In this document: positions 52,182 to 64,000 of the stretch, one piece after another | Numbering within the stretch: the stretch's first letter is position 1 | Layout of the letters: each line of letters opens with the position of its first letter | Assembly (NCBI GenBank): GCA_948567375.1 | Contig: OX419760.1 | Coordinates: 57,548,657-57,612,656 of the forward strand | Length of the DNA: 64,000 bases | Direction of reading: 5' to 3' | Origin: Lunularia cruciata | Taxonomy: Eukaryota > Streptophyta > Marchantiopsida > Lunulariales > Lunulariaceae | Notes under the pieces: generated by a model | Told to the model about the DNA's origin: nothing | Databases searched by the model: none | The model's input: only the letters and a program-made list of their open reading frames with translations | Made by a program: the position numbers and the translations under genes

Positions 52182-52471
52182 GATATTGAGTTGTTAATGT
52201 GCTTCATGTTCTGCTCGGAACTAGTCTGCGTACAAAATGACTTTCACCAATTGCCGGCTTAAAATATAAGCCTCAATCTCAAAAGAACCAACTCAGCTGG
52301 GCCTAGTTCTCCCGAAAATTTCTCTTGATATTGAGTTGTTAATGTGCTTCATGTTCTGCTCGGAATGAGTCTGCGTTCAAAATGACTTTCATCAATTGCC
52401 GGCTTAGAATATAAGCCTGAATCTCAAAAGAACCAACCCAGCTGGGCCAAATTCCCAGATACCTGAGTACT
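52182..52471. repeat. Tandem duplication, two 145-bp units
   Basis: GATATTGAGTTGTTAATGTG recurs 145 bp apart (52,182 and 52,327). The units share most positions to their ends (for example CAGCTGGGCC near both ends) with scattered changes. No coding sense was seen. Confidence 0.85.
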
Positions 52472-54509
52472 CCATGATTCCATACCAGGAATTGGTGCTG
52501 GCTTCAGGCGTGGAGAACACAGTAACCATCGATGCAAGTTTAGGCGTTCTATGCCAGATTTGTCATGATTATGAAAATATAGTTTCCTCATCAGTCAGGA
52601 ACTGAGATAGAAAGAATTTCAATCCACACCTTGCTTCCACTTCTTCTACCAAAAAAGCGGCTATGCGCATGAAATGAAAGGTGTACACCCGAAGTCGATG
52701 TTGTACTATTTGACTCGAACTCAGCTCAATTAAAGCTCTATTTACTTCATGATAATTCTCAGTAGTCTAGATCTTCGAAGATCTACGGGTGCTGCAGTTA
52801 CATGACCAGTAGCCAGTCCTGTAGTTAGTTTTCTCGAACAGCAATAGGTAAATATGTATCTCTACAATCTTACTCATGGGTTCTGCTCTTTCTGTCAGAG
52901 ACCATATGATGTTGTACAGATTCTTGGTTAATCATGACCATGCGATGTAACAAATTTTGGATTTCTGAAGTTGAACACCCGCAATTTGATTCACGAATTC
53001 AAGTTGTATTTCAACAAGGTAGAAGAGAGTCAACCGTAAGTACTACTTGGCATTTTAGCAGTTACCAATTGGCGGTGCTACAGAGTAAAGACAAGGCTCT
53101 GCGGTACGGTCACTGCTCATTGACACCAAAGAACACTTCAACATACCCCATTAGCCACTCCTTGAACCTAAAGTCTGATCTACAACGCCCCATCCATTTG
53201 CCCCAGAACTAAACTGCACCTGAAAGATTCCAAGCCCACAATACTATTCGCCATTCACTGTGTTACCGTATGCGCAACTTGAACTTCTAGAGAGCTCAAA
53301 TGCATACCTGGCCACCAAAGTATTACCGTTTCCCCATATATATCGTTCGTGCTCACACGTTTTACTCGCAGTCGTGACCTTAACAGTAGATTGGTAGATG
53401 AGCTTCTCATCGTGCAGGTAAGCTTTCAGGAGATTATTGTATAAGCTCTGACCCATTCCTGTTTGAGTTATCAATGTTTGTCCGCCACTAGGAGGGCTAG
53501 GCGCTCTGTTCAAATTACATGAAGAGAATCAGGGTTACCGTAGATGGAGTGCAGAGTACATGTACTGCAGTACATTTGAACTCGCAGGAGAAATTCTCGA
53601 GATAAATCTAGAAAACATGTGTATGCCACTTTTACCTTCATAGCTTTGCATTGTATCAATGATGAGCAAAGTCGATGATCGCTATGTTAGGTGGAAATTT
53701 GTGGTCGACGAAATGTCAAATATGATCACATGGATGTGAAAGACCAGGATTGACGTTTAGGCACGGAATAGCTAGCTAAGTAAACCAAGCATCTTTGCCA
53801 ATTTTTATGCATGAGAATGTTTAGGATCTGGAGCAATGTACGGCGTTAGAGATATATCAGAGTTTGAATCAAATTGCAAGCAGTGAAGCAGTGCTCATTA
53901 AATGTTGTTCCTAATTGTGTTCGGTTTTCATTTAGAGTCCTGTTTATCCACGGGACATTGAACATTTCTGGTGTTCTTGCGCAGGTCCGTAGCTGGGTCT
54001 CTTGTTATTCTAGCGGTCTCTCAGAGGACTCTTTCATCCCGATGTCTGACTGAACTGAACTACGTATAGTAATCCATAGGTGTTGGTGCTTACTATTGGT
54101 CCAGATACAACTGCAAACTACAGCCTTGCCTTCTGCATACCTTGTGGGGCTTTAACATGCACTTTAACTTCCATCGTTCTTGTTTTCCATTCGGGTCGCC
54201 CTTGTTGCTTTAACAGGTCCCAATTTACAAGTCCAGCAATTGCATCCAGATGTGCAAGCTAAAGATAATGCATAGTAACAGGTTCAAGTCTTAATCTATA
54301 CCTAGTATCATGCACTGCAGGCTTTAACAGGCTCTGCATTCCATAAGAAAGAACTTCAAATCTATATCTGTCAGTCCCTACAGTTCAAATCCTGGAATTC
54401 TTTTGTCGTATTGATGCAATGCATGGCAAGCGCAGACAGCTTCTATCGGTGACCTGGAGAACACGGACTGGATCATCATCAAGAGAGGAATCTTTTCCAC
54501 TATGTACAA

Positions 54510-54590
54510 AAGAAAAAAGGCGACCGCGTAGTAAAAATGAAGGATGGGAAGACCCCATCAAGCCGTACAAGGGAGAGACAAAAAAGGTAA
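54510..54590. repeat. Copy of a dispersed repeat also seen near 33,508 and 43,687
   Basis: AAAAAGGCGACCGCGTAG occurs here and at 33,510-33,527. AGGATGGGAAGACCCCATCA and the following AAGGGAGAGACAAAA occur here and, with a few changes, at 43,687-43,729. Family not recognised. Confidence 0.6.
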
Positions 54591-55100
54591 CATGTTTTTC
54601 GATTAAAATTGTAATAATATTCCGAAACCTGAAATTCAGTAGTCGCGACTTGGGATTCCGTAAGCTTTCTTGTATTTCAAGAACCCTGGTTGACACATGT
54701 TCACCAAAAGACCAATGTTCACCATCTTCACCAAAAGAACAATGTTCTATCCTTTTAAAGGCATCATCTTCACATGAAGATAAATGTACTATCAAAGGCA
54801 TCGTATTCTCGAGACTGCAACATCTTTGTGATAATCTTTTCATTCAATATTCATACTTTGGTTACTCACAATAGTACAACGGAATGAAATTTTTTCTAAT
54901 AATAAGAACATGTTGTTCTCTTAAGGATACGGGTTGGAAATGACTGGAGTTAAACGGAGAGTATCACAAATGGTTGTATCACTTGATTATTTAATGTTTA
55001 ACCTTTTGGGTAGTATCATTCCAAGAAGAATGATGTGTCACTTGCTATCATGCACTAAGAAAAAAAGAAAAAAAAATCACTCTCATAAAAGATTTTTTCT

Positions 55101-57812
55101 AGGTAACAGTTCCTAAAGGTGATGATATACTTTGCCCCAAAGGTCATTTGACCCCCAAGTTAGTTTACTAACCAAAAGGTCATCACCGCCCTGAAGGTCA
55201 CTTCACTATGAAGGTCTTACCATTTTTCCAACTACAACTCTGGAGACCACATACTACCTTTCCTAGAAGGTTCAATGTCAAAGGAGTCATTGGAACGATA
55301 GATCATCTAATCTTTCAATGTTTTGGTACTCTCAACACTCCATACATCTTCTAATCTAATGGTTGACTTGTAGGATACCATGTACTTACATGTGGTTTGC
55401 CACTTATGTGCAAGTAATGATTGCAAGAGGCAAGTTATAGTTACTCCCACTAATTACCTTCTACTTAACTTCATTTTGGACCATGTATGTGGCATTGACT
55501 GAATGATGATCAAGAGAAGAATCTTTTTGGTTGAAATATATTTCAGATGGTAGTAGAAGTGGTAGTTGAGATTGGTATAGTCTGTACCATATAATAAAGA
55601 TGTTAGGGTTTTTAAATAGCACCCAGTTGTGGCATTAGTTAGGGTAAGGGTATATAGGTCTAGCTTTCAATGAGAGTGTTGTTCATTCCATTGAGATGCT
55701 ATTGATGTAATCAAGAAAGCTTCAGCAGAAAGGTCTTGAGAGCAACAGTCAAGATGTGACAACCCAACAAGTATCATTTTTGCAGTAATATGTGAGTAAT
55801 CATTAATTCCCACAAAGATATAAGTTAGGAATGTTCAAATAGGGAGTAAAAAGTAACAATGTAGTTCTCTTGATTACATCTTTAATCTCTTGGGCAAAAA
55901 CCACACCCAAAAGAGAGTAGCAAATGCTCAACAACAGACTTGCCACAATCAATGTCATTCAAAATCACAATTCTTCAGTAATATTCCAAATTGATCTCAC
56001 TTGTGTTGATTCAATTGATACAAAGAAGGCTACTTCATCATGAGGTGACTTTGCCTTGGAAATGTATTCCACCCCTCCATTGAAGGTACAACTTCCTAGT
56101 CCAAAATGACTTTGCATCAGTCGTTTCCTTGCAAACACAAATGATGAATACTATCAACACTACAGTTCTCACAGATTTGCCAAGGCATTGCTTTGGATGC
56201 ACCCCATTTAGGATCAAAGACATAGAATGAAATGTAGAGTTGTAGAATCCAACATCTAACAACCTCTCAATTGCAATTCTAATTTCTCCATACAGTCACA
56301 TATGAAGGCATTGCTTGATACTTGAAATTAAGCAAAATGATGAGTGCTTCTCCAACACTTTGGTTTACTCATTCTTTTGCTCAAATACTGAATGCAAAGT
56401 ACTAGAAATGGTTTCTTTAAATATGGAGACCATTTGGCAGTTTTACAAACTTTCTAAACTACTTAATTGTTTCCTACAAATCTTTAGATACAAAGCATCT
56501 TACTTACTAATCTACCACTTTGGATCTGTAACAACTACTGGTTCTAAACCAATTCAAGTACTACCTTGACTTTGGCTTCATCACCCAAATCAACTACAAG
56601 TGTCTCTTGTACTTTGGGTTCATCATCTACTTTTACTATTGTCTCATCCTCATCTGTCTATACTAAGACTGAAGTCATAGATGTCCTAACTACTTTCTCC
56701 TTCTCTATTCTAATTGTCTTAGATGATCTGGGTAAGTCATCAGAGGTCACCTGAACTCCAATCTTGACTACTTTGGATTAGGTTACTCTATTCTCACTCA
56801 AAGTATGAGTGAGGTTGTCTACAACAGCCTTAACTAAATTTAGTCTAAGGCATATATTATTACCTAATTCTGTCATTTTCCTATCTCTAAGGCAAATCAA
56901 CAAGGTGCTCAAGTCTACATCCTTTGCCTTCTCCCTTTGGGTTTCCTACACTAGCAACTTAACCTCTTGTAGGTAGGCCTCCTCTAACTCTGCCTCAGCT
57001 CCAACACTGAGCATCACCTTTAGGTGGGTAATGACCTCACTTACAGATCCTGAACCATCCTTCAGTAAAAGTGAACTGCCTTGGGTCACCTCCTCTTCCA
57101 ACTTCGTACTAAGTTGCTACAGTTCATCAGCACTTCTCCTCCATCTTCTTCATCTCTACTTTGTTATGGGCAACTTGCACTTCACCTGCTTGACAAGTTC
57201 ATATAGATGTTCTTCTTGTGTTCAGCTTGCAAGTTCTCTTTGCCAAGCTTGATCCTTCTTTGCTGCTACTTGCCTAAGTTCCTCCATAGCCTGTTCTTGC
57301 AAATGGATTTGTGTTATGTGGTGAACTAAGTTGATATGTGCACCATCAAATTCCTCCTTCAGTTTTTTGAGTGCCACCTTTTGCTCCGCAAGCTCTTCCT
57401 TTTGATGCTCTAGGTAGCCTCCACATTGCTTGAAACTACCCTCTAGGTCATTGAAGCTCTATTGTCTTACTACAGCCTCAACCCAAAGTTCCTTGGCTTT
57501 GTGTCTGCTTTGGGCAAGCATCACCTTCAACTAGGTTACCTCTCCACTTAACACCTTCAACATCTGAAGTTCATTCTTTAGTTTTGGATGCTCCTTCTTT
57601 GATTCTTGCATTTGCTCCTGAAAGTGTATCAAGAGAGGATAGAAAATACTCAAAAAGTAGTTAACACACTTGAAAATATCCTTGTTTGGTCCTTCTTCAT
57701 CTTTGAATGCTATTACTTGTGCTGCAATCTGGAGTCAAGATCTTTTTACCTTTAGGCTCATCTCTTCCAAGCTTTCTTCCTCTGCTTTGGGTCCACTTGG
57801 CCCGACATGAAC
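55101..57812 (-). other. Repeat debris with a decayed coiled-coil coding tract
   Basis: Between 55,115 and 55,230 the motif AAGGTCA recurs several times. Near 55,640 a TATA-like GGTATATAGG precedes GAGAGTGTTG on the plus strand, as in an LTR promoter. From about 57,600 to 56,560 the minus strand reads heptad-like Glu/Lys/Leu stretches (KLKNELQMLKVLSGEV, HQKEELAEQKVALKKLKEEF, QEQAMEELRQVAAKKDQ), broken many times. No catalytic domain was recognised. The tract resembles that at 12,645-15,100 in character. Confidence 0.45.
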
Positions 57813-58502
57813 TATAACACCCATTTGTGCATGTGTATGGTATTGTGATATTTTGCTTAGTATAACAAGTACTTGAGAGATGTTATTTATATAGATAAAG
57901 GATGGTTCTACATTAGTCATGATTAGCTAAAGTTATTCATAGCTAAGATAGAAGGGACCTTACTTTAGAGGAAGTGGAAAAGATGAGCACCACTATTTTG
58001 GATTCTAGTATGTTGACTTGGTATTATTCCTAGGTGTTTGGCTTTGAGGAAAGAGTTGAGAACTCTTGGGTCCACAAGCCTTTTTGTTTTGGATTCTTTT
58101 ATAGTCCAAGGAAAGCCTGTGTGAAGGAATCCTTGACTTAGTTGTTGGGTCAAGATAAGACCACATGATTAGTAGAATATGCCCATGTGGATGGATATTC
58201 CTTTATACTTGTTGACTTTACTTGACTTTTAGCCTAGTAACTTGAGTTACTTTGGTAAATAGTAACTTGAGTGTGTAACTATTTCACAAGAATATAAACA
58301 AGGGATGAGGAGGTACTCATCATCCTTTCATTTACGACTATATCTCTCTCATTGAGTTCTCTAGTGAGCAATGTCTTGAGTCTTGGAGTGTTAGCCTTGG
58401 AGGAGTATGATGGAGTTTGGGTTCTTTGCCTTCTTAGTCCATAGTGTGCTACCATAATAGCCATTAGAGGTTCATCTTGAGTGAGAGACAAGCCGGCTCA
58501 CA
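57813..58502 (+). repeat. Solo Athila/Tat-type LTR
   Basis: A 690-bp LTR of the same family and length as 11,372-12,061, ending GCTCACA. Neither polypurine tract nor primer-binding site flanks it: the left side is coiled-coil debris and the right side continues with unrelated debris, so it looks like a recombination-derived solo LTR inserted in the older tract. Confidence 0.8.
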
Positions 58503-59560
58503 AAACTGCCTTGGCAAGGCAACAAGATTTTATTCCTTGTTGGAACACCATCTTTGGCTCTTCTTCTCTCTCCTTAGAAATGTTGTCCTTTGGTAGGTCC
58601 ATACATGAGGCACCTCCAACCTCTATACACTCAATTTCTTTGTGGAACTCCTGATCTTTTCCTTCTTTAGCTGCTTCTTTAGTTGACTATTAGACCTCAA
58701 GTTCTCCCTTGCTCTCACTACTTGACTCTTTACTCTTAATAGTCAATTCTTCCTCCAAGTCCTATGAGTTGGATTCTGCTACTTGTTGTTGTTGTTGTTC
58801 TTCTTCCTATATTCCAAATGATGAGTCAACCACTGCAACAATTCAACTCGGGTTTAGTCACCAAGTAGTCCTCCTCTTTGTTAGAGAGCCAATGTCCTCG
58901 GGTTGGCTTCTCTTCTTAGGTTAAGGTATTGGGACTGAGAACATCTTCTCTTGTCCCATTATGGAAAAATTTTAGTCACTCTCTTTGACCTCCACAGTGT
59001 ATTGCTTCTCCTCCTCATCCACATCCTAATGCAAGTCAAGATGAAAATGCAACACCATCTGCCATCACTCCTTAAGGTTGAGTAAGTTCAATTCCAAATA
59101 GTAATGGGCTGCAAAAGGCATGAAGTAATGGGGTGGCACGTCCATTTTCCATTGCCCTATCATCTGCCTTGTCCTAATGTAAAACCACCTTGCCCAATTC
59201 ACGCTCTTTCCTACAAACATTAGTTGAAAGAACACTACTTGCTACTTTGTTACATAGGTAGTTTTCTCGAGCTTCATCATAGCCATCACTACCTTGATGA
59301 TACTTTGCCTCATTGGGTCCATATAAGTATCTACCTTGTATCCATTTTTCTTTTGAAGTTCACTAAAGGTCACCTTCAGTTCCTTGGTTTCTTCCGCAAG
59401 ATCGCACTGCTGATCAAAGGTGATCCCCATAGGCTCTCTTGCGTCTTGGCCTAGAACTAACCTCCAATTGGATTTGGTCCATTGGGTCTGGTTTCTTCTC
59501 TTCCTTTCCTTGCTCAGACCTTCTTCATAATTACTAGCCCCAATTTTTGTCATGAATCAT
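58503..59560 (-). other. Continuation of the coiled-coil coding debris
   Basis: The minus strand at about 59,550-59,240 reads a Glu/Lys-rich segment (CDLAEETKELKVTFSELQ, MRQSIIKVVMAMMKLEK). No domain was recognised. The solo LTR appears to split this tract from 56,560-57,812. Confidence 0.4.
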
Positions 59561-60599
59561 GAAAAACTAATATTCTAGTTTGATGCCAAGAAAGTGATTC
59601 AAAGTCAGCTCAAGACTTCAAACTGGGCCACCATGTTAACACAACTACTTGCAGAATTTCAGCCCAAGATGGCCAAAACATGTCTTCCTCCCTTGAACGG
59701 CATCTTGTTCCTCTCTTCCTCACTTGGGTTTGCACATAGGAACCTTGTGACTTGGCTTGTGATTCTAACACAATTCTCTAGACTATTCAAAGGTACAAGA
59801 TAATCTTTGCTCAATATTGCATAATTCTCTTGATATAGTCTTCATTTTATACTCATATGAATTGCATTCATTCTTTAGTTGAAAATCATCTCTAATGCAT
59901 GCATTACTCCTATCAATTTCAAATATATCCTCACATGAAGTAGTTGTTCATGTCAAGTGTACATTCTTGGTTGGTACTGCCTAAGTCAAGGTTATTAAAG
60001 ATCCTTGGATAAGGTTTCTTCATCCTGATGCAAAGTGTCTTTTACTTTGGGTCTCCTATCTTCCAAAATCCGATCCAAGTCTTCATCTCCTCTGATACAA
60101 AGTTGAATTCCTTGGGCCTCCTACTTTGGATTGGATCTCCTACTTTCCTACTTTAGATCCAAACACACCTATCTTCTTCTTCCAACCTACTTTTCTACTT
60201 AAAAAATATACTTCCTATCCAAAACATTATCAAAAAAAAAAAATGTGGGTACTACACAAGAGAAGCAAGACCAAACAACACAATCAAGTATTCTATAAGT
60301 TTAGGACTTGTAGACTAGCTTGCATGTATTCCATTCCTCATTTCAAGTGACTAGATTTGCAATACGATGAAATCCTGCAAAGTGCTTTGTATATCTTTTA
60401 ATGCTCCTTGTTTCTTGTAATTTATGTGTAGGTTTGTATCAAATTCATGAAATTTTCATTAGGTTATAGGACCATGTTTCCCCATGCATCAAGAATGATA
60501 GAAGATTATTCTTGGTGTAGAAATTTAAGTAGATTGAGAGACTAGAAGAGATCTTTCAGATCTAAGAGTAGATTGGGAAACAATGGGAATAAGGAGCAA
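59561..60599. other. No recognised feature
   Basis: AT-rich sequence with no coding or repeat structure that I can support, apart from a short A-run near 60,230. Confidence 0.4.
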
Positions 60600-61250
60600 T
60601 GTGAGAAACATAGCACACATCAGTCTATTCAGTGATTTGATTTGAAAATTCTAGATGATGGTACTACACTCCTTCAGAAGTCTCCTAAAGACTCTTCCAA
60701 AGATGAGTATCCTACCTTTGGAAGAGGTCTTATTTTCCTAAAGAAAAAGAAGCTCCACTCTTCCACAGGCACTTATCTTCCATAGATTGAAAGGAGTGAG
60801 GATCTTCACTCCTTCCAAAGACCTTTTTGCCTATCTTTCAAAGACCATTGTCCTACCCTTTGGAAGGCATATTCTTAAATGAAGGTCAATGTCCTATCCT
60901 TCTGGAAGACATGCCTTTTGGGCAAAGTGAGTATTAGGGGCATTGTAGGCAATGGGCAAATTGGTGCTATAGGATATGTATTATGAGATTTCAGGTATGG
61001 GCAAACTACTATGGGACTCCAACTACAAGATTCTCCCAATGGGACCAATCTGAGAATGAGCTAGAACATTGTAGGCATGTAGAATAGTATGGCAAAATTA
61101 GGTAGGCCATTAAATGAAAAGTGGTGCATTGATACACTTCGGTAGACTATAAAGACCGAATCCAAGGAGAGAAATAAGAGAATAGAAACTCACATTAGAA
61201 CACTTGAATGAGAGAAAACTCCAAATGCCTAGCATGAGCTTTGGCTTTGG

Positions 61251-61258
61251 TATTTATA
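61251..61258 (-). promoter_or_regulatory. TATA box of the LTR promoter
   Basis: The minus strand reads CCTATAAATACC about 20 bp after the last GAA/TTC module of the heat-shock-element array, a normal distance for an HSF-driven promoter. Confidence 0.6.
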
Positions 61259-61277
61259 GGTAGCATACAAGGCCTTT

Positions 61278-61470
61278 GAGAAGCTTCTTCAAGCCACTTT
61301 CTTAGAGTGCAACCAAGTTAACTAGGAAGCTTCTCAAGAAGTTTTCTTCTAGAAGCCGCCTACTTGGCGTGCAAGCTAAGCTAGTTGGAAGCTTCTAGAA
61401 GCTTCCTTCTAGAAGCTACTTACTTGAGGTGCAAGCTAAGCTAGCCGGGAAGCTTCCCAAGAAGCTTCTT
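61278..61470 (-). promoter_or_regulatory. Array of heat-shock-element modules in an LTR
   Basis: A unit of about 62 bp repeats about three and a half times, each carrying inverted GAA/TTC modules. At 61,388-61,405 four modules follow at perfect 2-nt spacing (GAA-GC-TTC-TA-GAA-GC-TTC), then TTC-TA-GAA at 61,407-61,414. Pairs also occur at 61,326-61,333, 61,338-61,354, 61,449-61,456, 61,461-61,468 and 61,280-61,290. The nGAAnnTTCn pattern is the HSF binding consensus. Confidence 0.75.
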
Positions 61471-61559
61471 ATGTACTTCCGGAATATTCTAGGCTAATTT
61501 GTCTTATGTGCTACTTTGTAAGCCCGACTAACTTTGATGCTAAACTCCATATTGTTGCA

Positions 61560-62815
61560 TATTCCCCCACATCTAGCTGGTGACGTCCTTGTTGCCAATG
61601 AAGCTTTGAATTCCTAGATGGCCATCTATGCATTTTGGAGGTGAGAAAGAGGTTCCTATGTGGCATCATGAAGGGGATACCCTTTCCAAAGGACCTTGTA
61701 CTTTGTATGTTGGTGACGGCCTTGTTGAATATGGCAACGTGCAAGGATACGATCAACTTTGTATTCCTCATGATCATTGATAGGGATAGGAAGAGGGGGA
61801 GGTTGGACTCAAGAGGAAAATGAAGAGGGGTTAGGAACAAAGGGTTTCAACTTGGAAACATGAAAGACAAGATGGATACGCATGTGACAAGGCAAGGGAA
61901 GTCGATAAGCAACAAGAGAGACAACTTGGGTGATATCAAAGGGTCCTATCCAATTAGGGGTAAGTTTATGAACTTGGGTATCAAGTGGGAGAGGGAGGTT
62001 CCTAGAGGATAGCATGACTTTATCACCGACATCAGAGGTGAAATCACAATGATGGTGGTCCGCATATTGTTTTTGGTGATTCTGAGCAACAAGGAGGTGA
62101 GACTTGGCTTGTTGGAGAGATTGGGATATAGTGGTCAAGAATGTAGAAGTATGAGGAACTTGAGATAGAGGGGGAGCAAGAAGAGAATTTGGAACAAGCA
62201 GATCTTGGCCAAAATTGAGAAAGAAAGGAGAAAATCCGGTACTTGCCTGTTTGGAATTGTTGTAAGCAAATTCTACAGCTACAAGACATTCATCCCAATT
62301 GGTATGGTGTACATTGACAAGGGCATGCAACATATCCTCCAATGTACAATTTGCACGTTTGGTTTGTCCATCAGTTTGAAAATGATAGGTCGTGGACAAA
62401 GCAAGATTGGTGCCGAGTATCTGGAAGAATGCTTGCCAAAACTTCTCTGTAAATCGAAGATCACGGTCGGAGATGAGTACACATAGCACCCCATGATGCT
62501 TGAAGACATTGTTGAAGTAGATTTACGCTAAGGTTGGAGCATCCACGGCATCATAGGTTCATGCCAAGTGGATTTGCTTACTAAGCTTATCCACAAACAC
62601 TACGATCGCGGTGTGTCCGTGTTTTGTCTTTGGCAAGGATGTGATAAGATCCAAGCTCACATGCTCCCAGCGAGAGGTGTCGGGGAATTTGTTTGGCCTT
62701 GAGAGTGCACCAAGCACCTAGCTGCTTGTGCTTAGTTTGTCCTTGTAGTAGTTGAATTAGAGTCCTTGTAGATTGACATCCTCCTCCTATTTCGGGTGTG
62801 TTGGGAAATCTCAAC
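61560..62815 (-). mobile_element. Integrase-region fragment of a broken Ty3/gypsy element
   Basis: The minus strand reads integrase core pieces (HTAIVVF-type block near 62,610, LISDRDLRFTEKFWQ, HFQTDGQTKRANCTLEDML, EFAYNNSKQASTGFSPFFLN) and the C-terminal part (GDKVMLSSRNLPLP, LTPNWIGPFDI, HVSKLKPFVP). RT and gag are not found to its right before the window ends. It is truncated and carries a few interruptions. Confidence 0.8.
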
Positions 62816-64000
62816 TCTGTAAGAATTTAGGGTTTTCTTGTTTCATGAGGTCAGGTTTCTCGGCGGTTTGTGTTTGTACTCGGCTTTCACAGAATTGGCT
62901 AGCTCATGCGGTTTTGGCTATGGTTTTGGGACCTGACGGTTCCTAGGAGAGGCTGGATTTTTTATGAACAACAACTAGTATTCTATTCAACTCAACCCAG
63001 CCAGAATACTGAGTCAAACCATTCATATAGACGGATTGAGAGCTCCTAAAATGGAGCTTCCTTGACGCTAGTCATAGGTCAAACACACCATCATCTCAGG
63101 ATTTGTCATTCATAAAATTTTCAGATGCGAGGTTCACAAGATCGACAACCCAACCAATTCCAGTTCATACAGTGTGTGCACTAAATTATGACAGAACTTC
63201 ACTTCAGCTGGCGCTTCTCACACACACTCTGTTCGATAACAATAAAGGCAACTCACCCTCCGGACCTTTTCTTCACCTCCCAGTCGCACTCCCATCAATG
63301 TTTCCTTGCAAAAATTTCTGTTATCAGCCAAGATCCTTCATGAAACGTTCTCAGCTCTCCCTTTAGAAAACTTCTATCAGCAGCTTAGTGCACAACTATC
63401 TTTGACCTCCGTTCTCAAAGTCTTGTGCCAGCATTAACTCCGTCTTTCATGTCACATGTCCACCTTTTCCCTTGAAAGTTCTCCTTGCACCGACACCCAT
63501 CAGCTCTTCAATTTCAAAATTTTCTCCCTGGTCATGTCATTGCCAATGGTCTCTCAAGGCATCTCTCTCTCTCCTTCCTCTGTCTTGTCATAGACCAGCC
63601 CAACAAATGCTTGAAACTACCCTCTCTTTCAATCTCCCTACCAATTCATGGAGCTCCACACTCAGCCCTACTGCCCTTCTCTAAACTTCTGGTGTCCAAG
63701 CATCAACTCCTAGGGAATGTTCTTTCTGCAAACCCTTTCTCCTTCTTGAACCCTCTCTCAGCCCTACTAGTCGTGCAAAATTTTCTTTCCTATCCAGCCT
63801 TCTCTCTCTTGCAAGGTCCTTCATTCTCTTGCAAAGAAACCCATTTTTGGCCTGCACTCTCAAGGCCTTTGCTTTCCTATAAAAATTTCTCTCCTCTACT
63901 CTACACACCTTCAAGGCATACTCCCTGCCATTTGATCATCTGGCCTTTGTCATGCTCAATAGCATTTTCAAAATTTTTCTCTCTCCTTTTGTCATAGACC
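62816..64000. other. Unassigned sequence at the right edge
   Basis: No domain was recognised. A long plus-strand open frame (63,485 to beyond 63,997) is Ser/Leu/Pro rich with repeated short words (TTTCAAAATTTTCT variants, GTCATAGACC twice), more like simple-sequence-driven openness than a gene. It is probably repeat-derived. Confidence 0.35.

Larger units (their letters stand above)
47243..55100. other. Gene-poor region right of the SAUR gene
   Basis: No gene was recognised in 7.9 kb. It contains SAUR upstream DNA with a TGTC-type auxin-element pair at 47,905-47,920, a GA-rich run at about 48,125-48,155, a 28-bp palindrome at 50,380, a hairpin at 51,760, a 145-bp tandem pair at 52,182-52,471 and a dispersed-repeat copy at 54,510-54,590. 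Confidence 0.5.
60600..61559 (-). repeat. Probable 3' LTR of a minus-strand Ty3 element (outer end not located)
   Basis: On the minus strand a purine-rich tract (GTGGGGGAA, 61,571-61,563) follows the integrase region, then TGCAACAATATGG at 61,559 would open the LTR. It contains the heat-shock-element array and a TATA box in the right order for a U3 promoter. With only one LTR in view I cannot fix the outer boundary; the left coordinate is a guess. Confidence 0.5.

Noticed and set aside
54376-54395. T-loop-like AGTTCAAATCC, possible tRNA
   Set aside because: No matching D-arm, anticodon arm or acceptor stem upstream.
54385-54874. Overlapping ~150-codon open frames on both strands
   Set aside because: Overlap on both strands, presence of the dispersed repeat inside, and lack of any domain argue for repeat-driven openness.
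63485-63997. 170-codon Ser/Leu/Pro-rich frame running off the right edge
   Set aside because: Composition and repeated short words suggest simple-sequence bias; no domain and no start context.

Overview
The window is nuclear DNA of a land plant. It holds multi-exon genes with GT-AG introns of about 70-600 bp, one minor-spliceosome (AT-AC) intron, nuclear genes with plastid transit peptides, and both Ty3 and Ty1-type LTR retroelements. Gene style and the dispersed, gene-poor layout fit a bryophyte or other non-seed plant, but I cannot fix the species from sequence alone.

Layout. (1) 1-17,935 is a retroelement nest: the 3' end of an Athila/Tat-type Ty3 element (+), a broken chromovirus (+), a broken Athila/Tat-type element (-), loose LTR pieces, a decayed coiled-coil coding tract and a decayed Ty1/copia element. 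(2) 18,160-47,242 is the host gene island: Sm protein G (+), phosphoribosylanthranilate isomerase PAI (-), plastid 3-oxoacyl-ACP reductase KAR/FabG (+), an unrecognised EF-hand gene (-, frame disturbed), the tRNA thiolase CTU1/NCS6 (+) and a SAUR-type protein (-). Long stretches between them carry only small tandem duplications and palindromes. (3) 47,243-55,100 has no recognised gene. (4) 55,100-64,000 is again repeat debris: a solo Athila/Tat-type LTR, a coiled-coil coding tract, and a minus-strand Ty3 integrase fragment whose LTR carries a strong array of heat-shock-element modules next to a TATA box.

Main result. PAI and KAR are divergently transcribed neighbours from unrelated families (tryptophan and fatty-acid synthesis) that share the same first exon. 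A roughly 1.4-kb segment holding the promoter, the 76-codon transit-peptide exon and most of intron 1 is present twice as a head-to-head inverted repeat, so both plastid enzymes are driven and targeted by copies of one module. A third, shorter and more diverged copy of the exon-1/intron-1 junction lies inside PAI intron 1, suggesting more than one round of capture. Other points of note are the AT-AC intron in CTU1, an Sm-G intron without a normal AG acceptor, and a 34-bp near-perfect palindrome between the divergent CTU1 and EF-hand genes.
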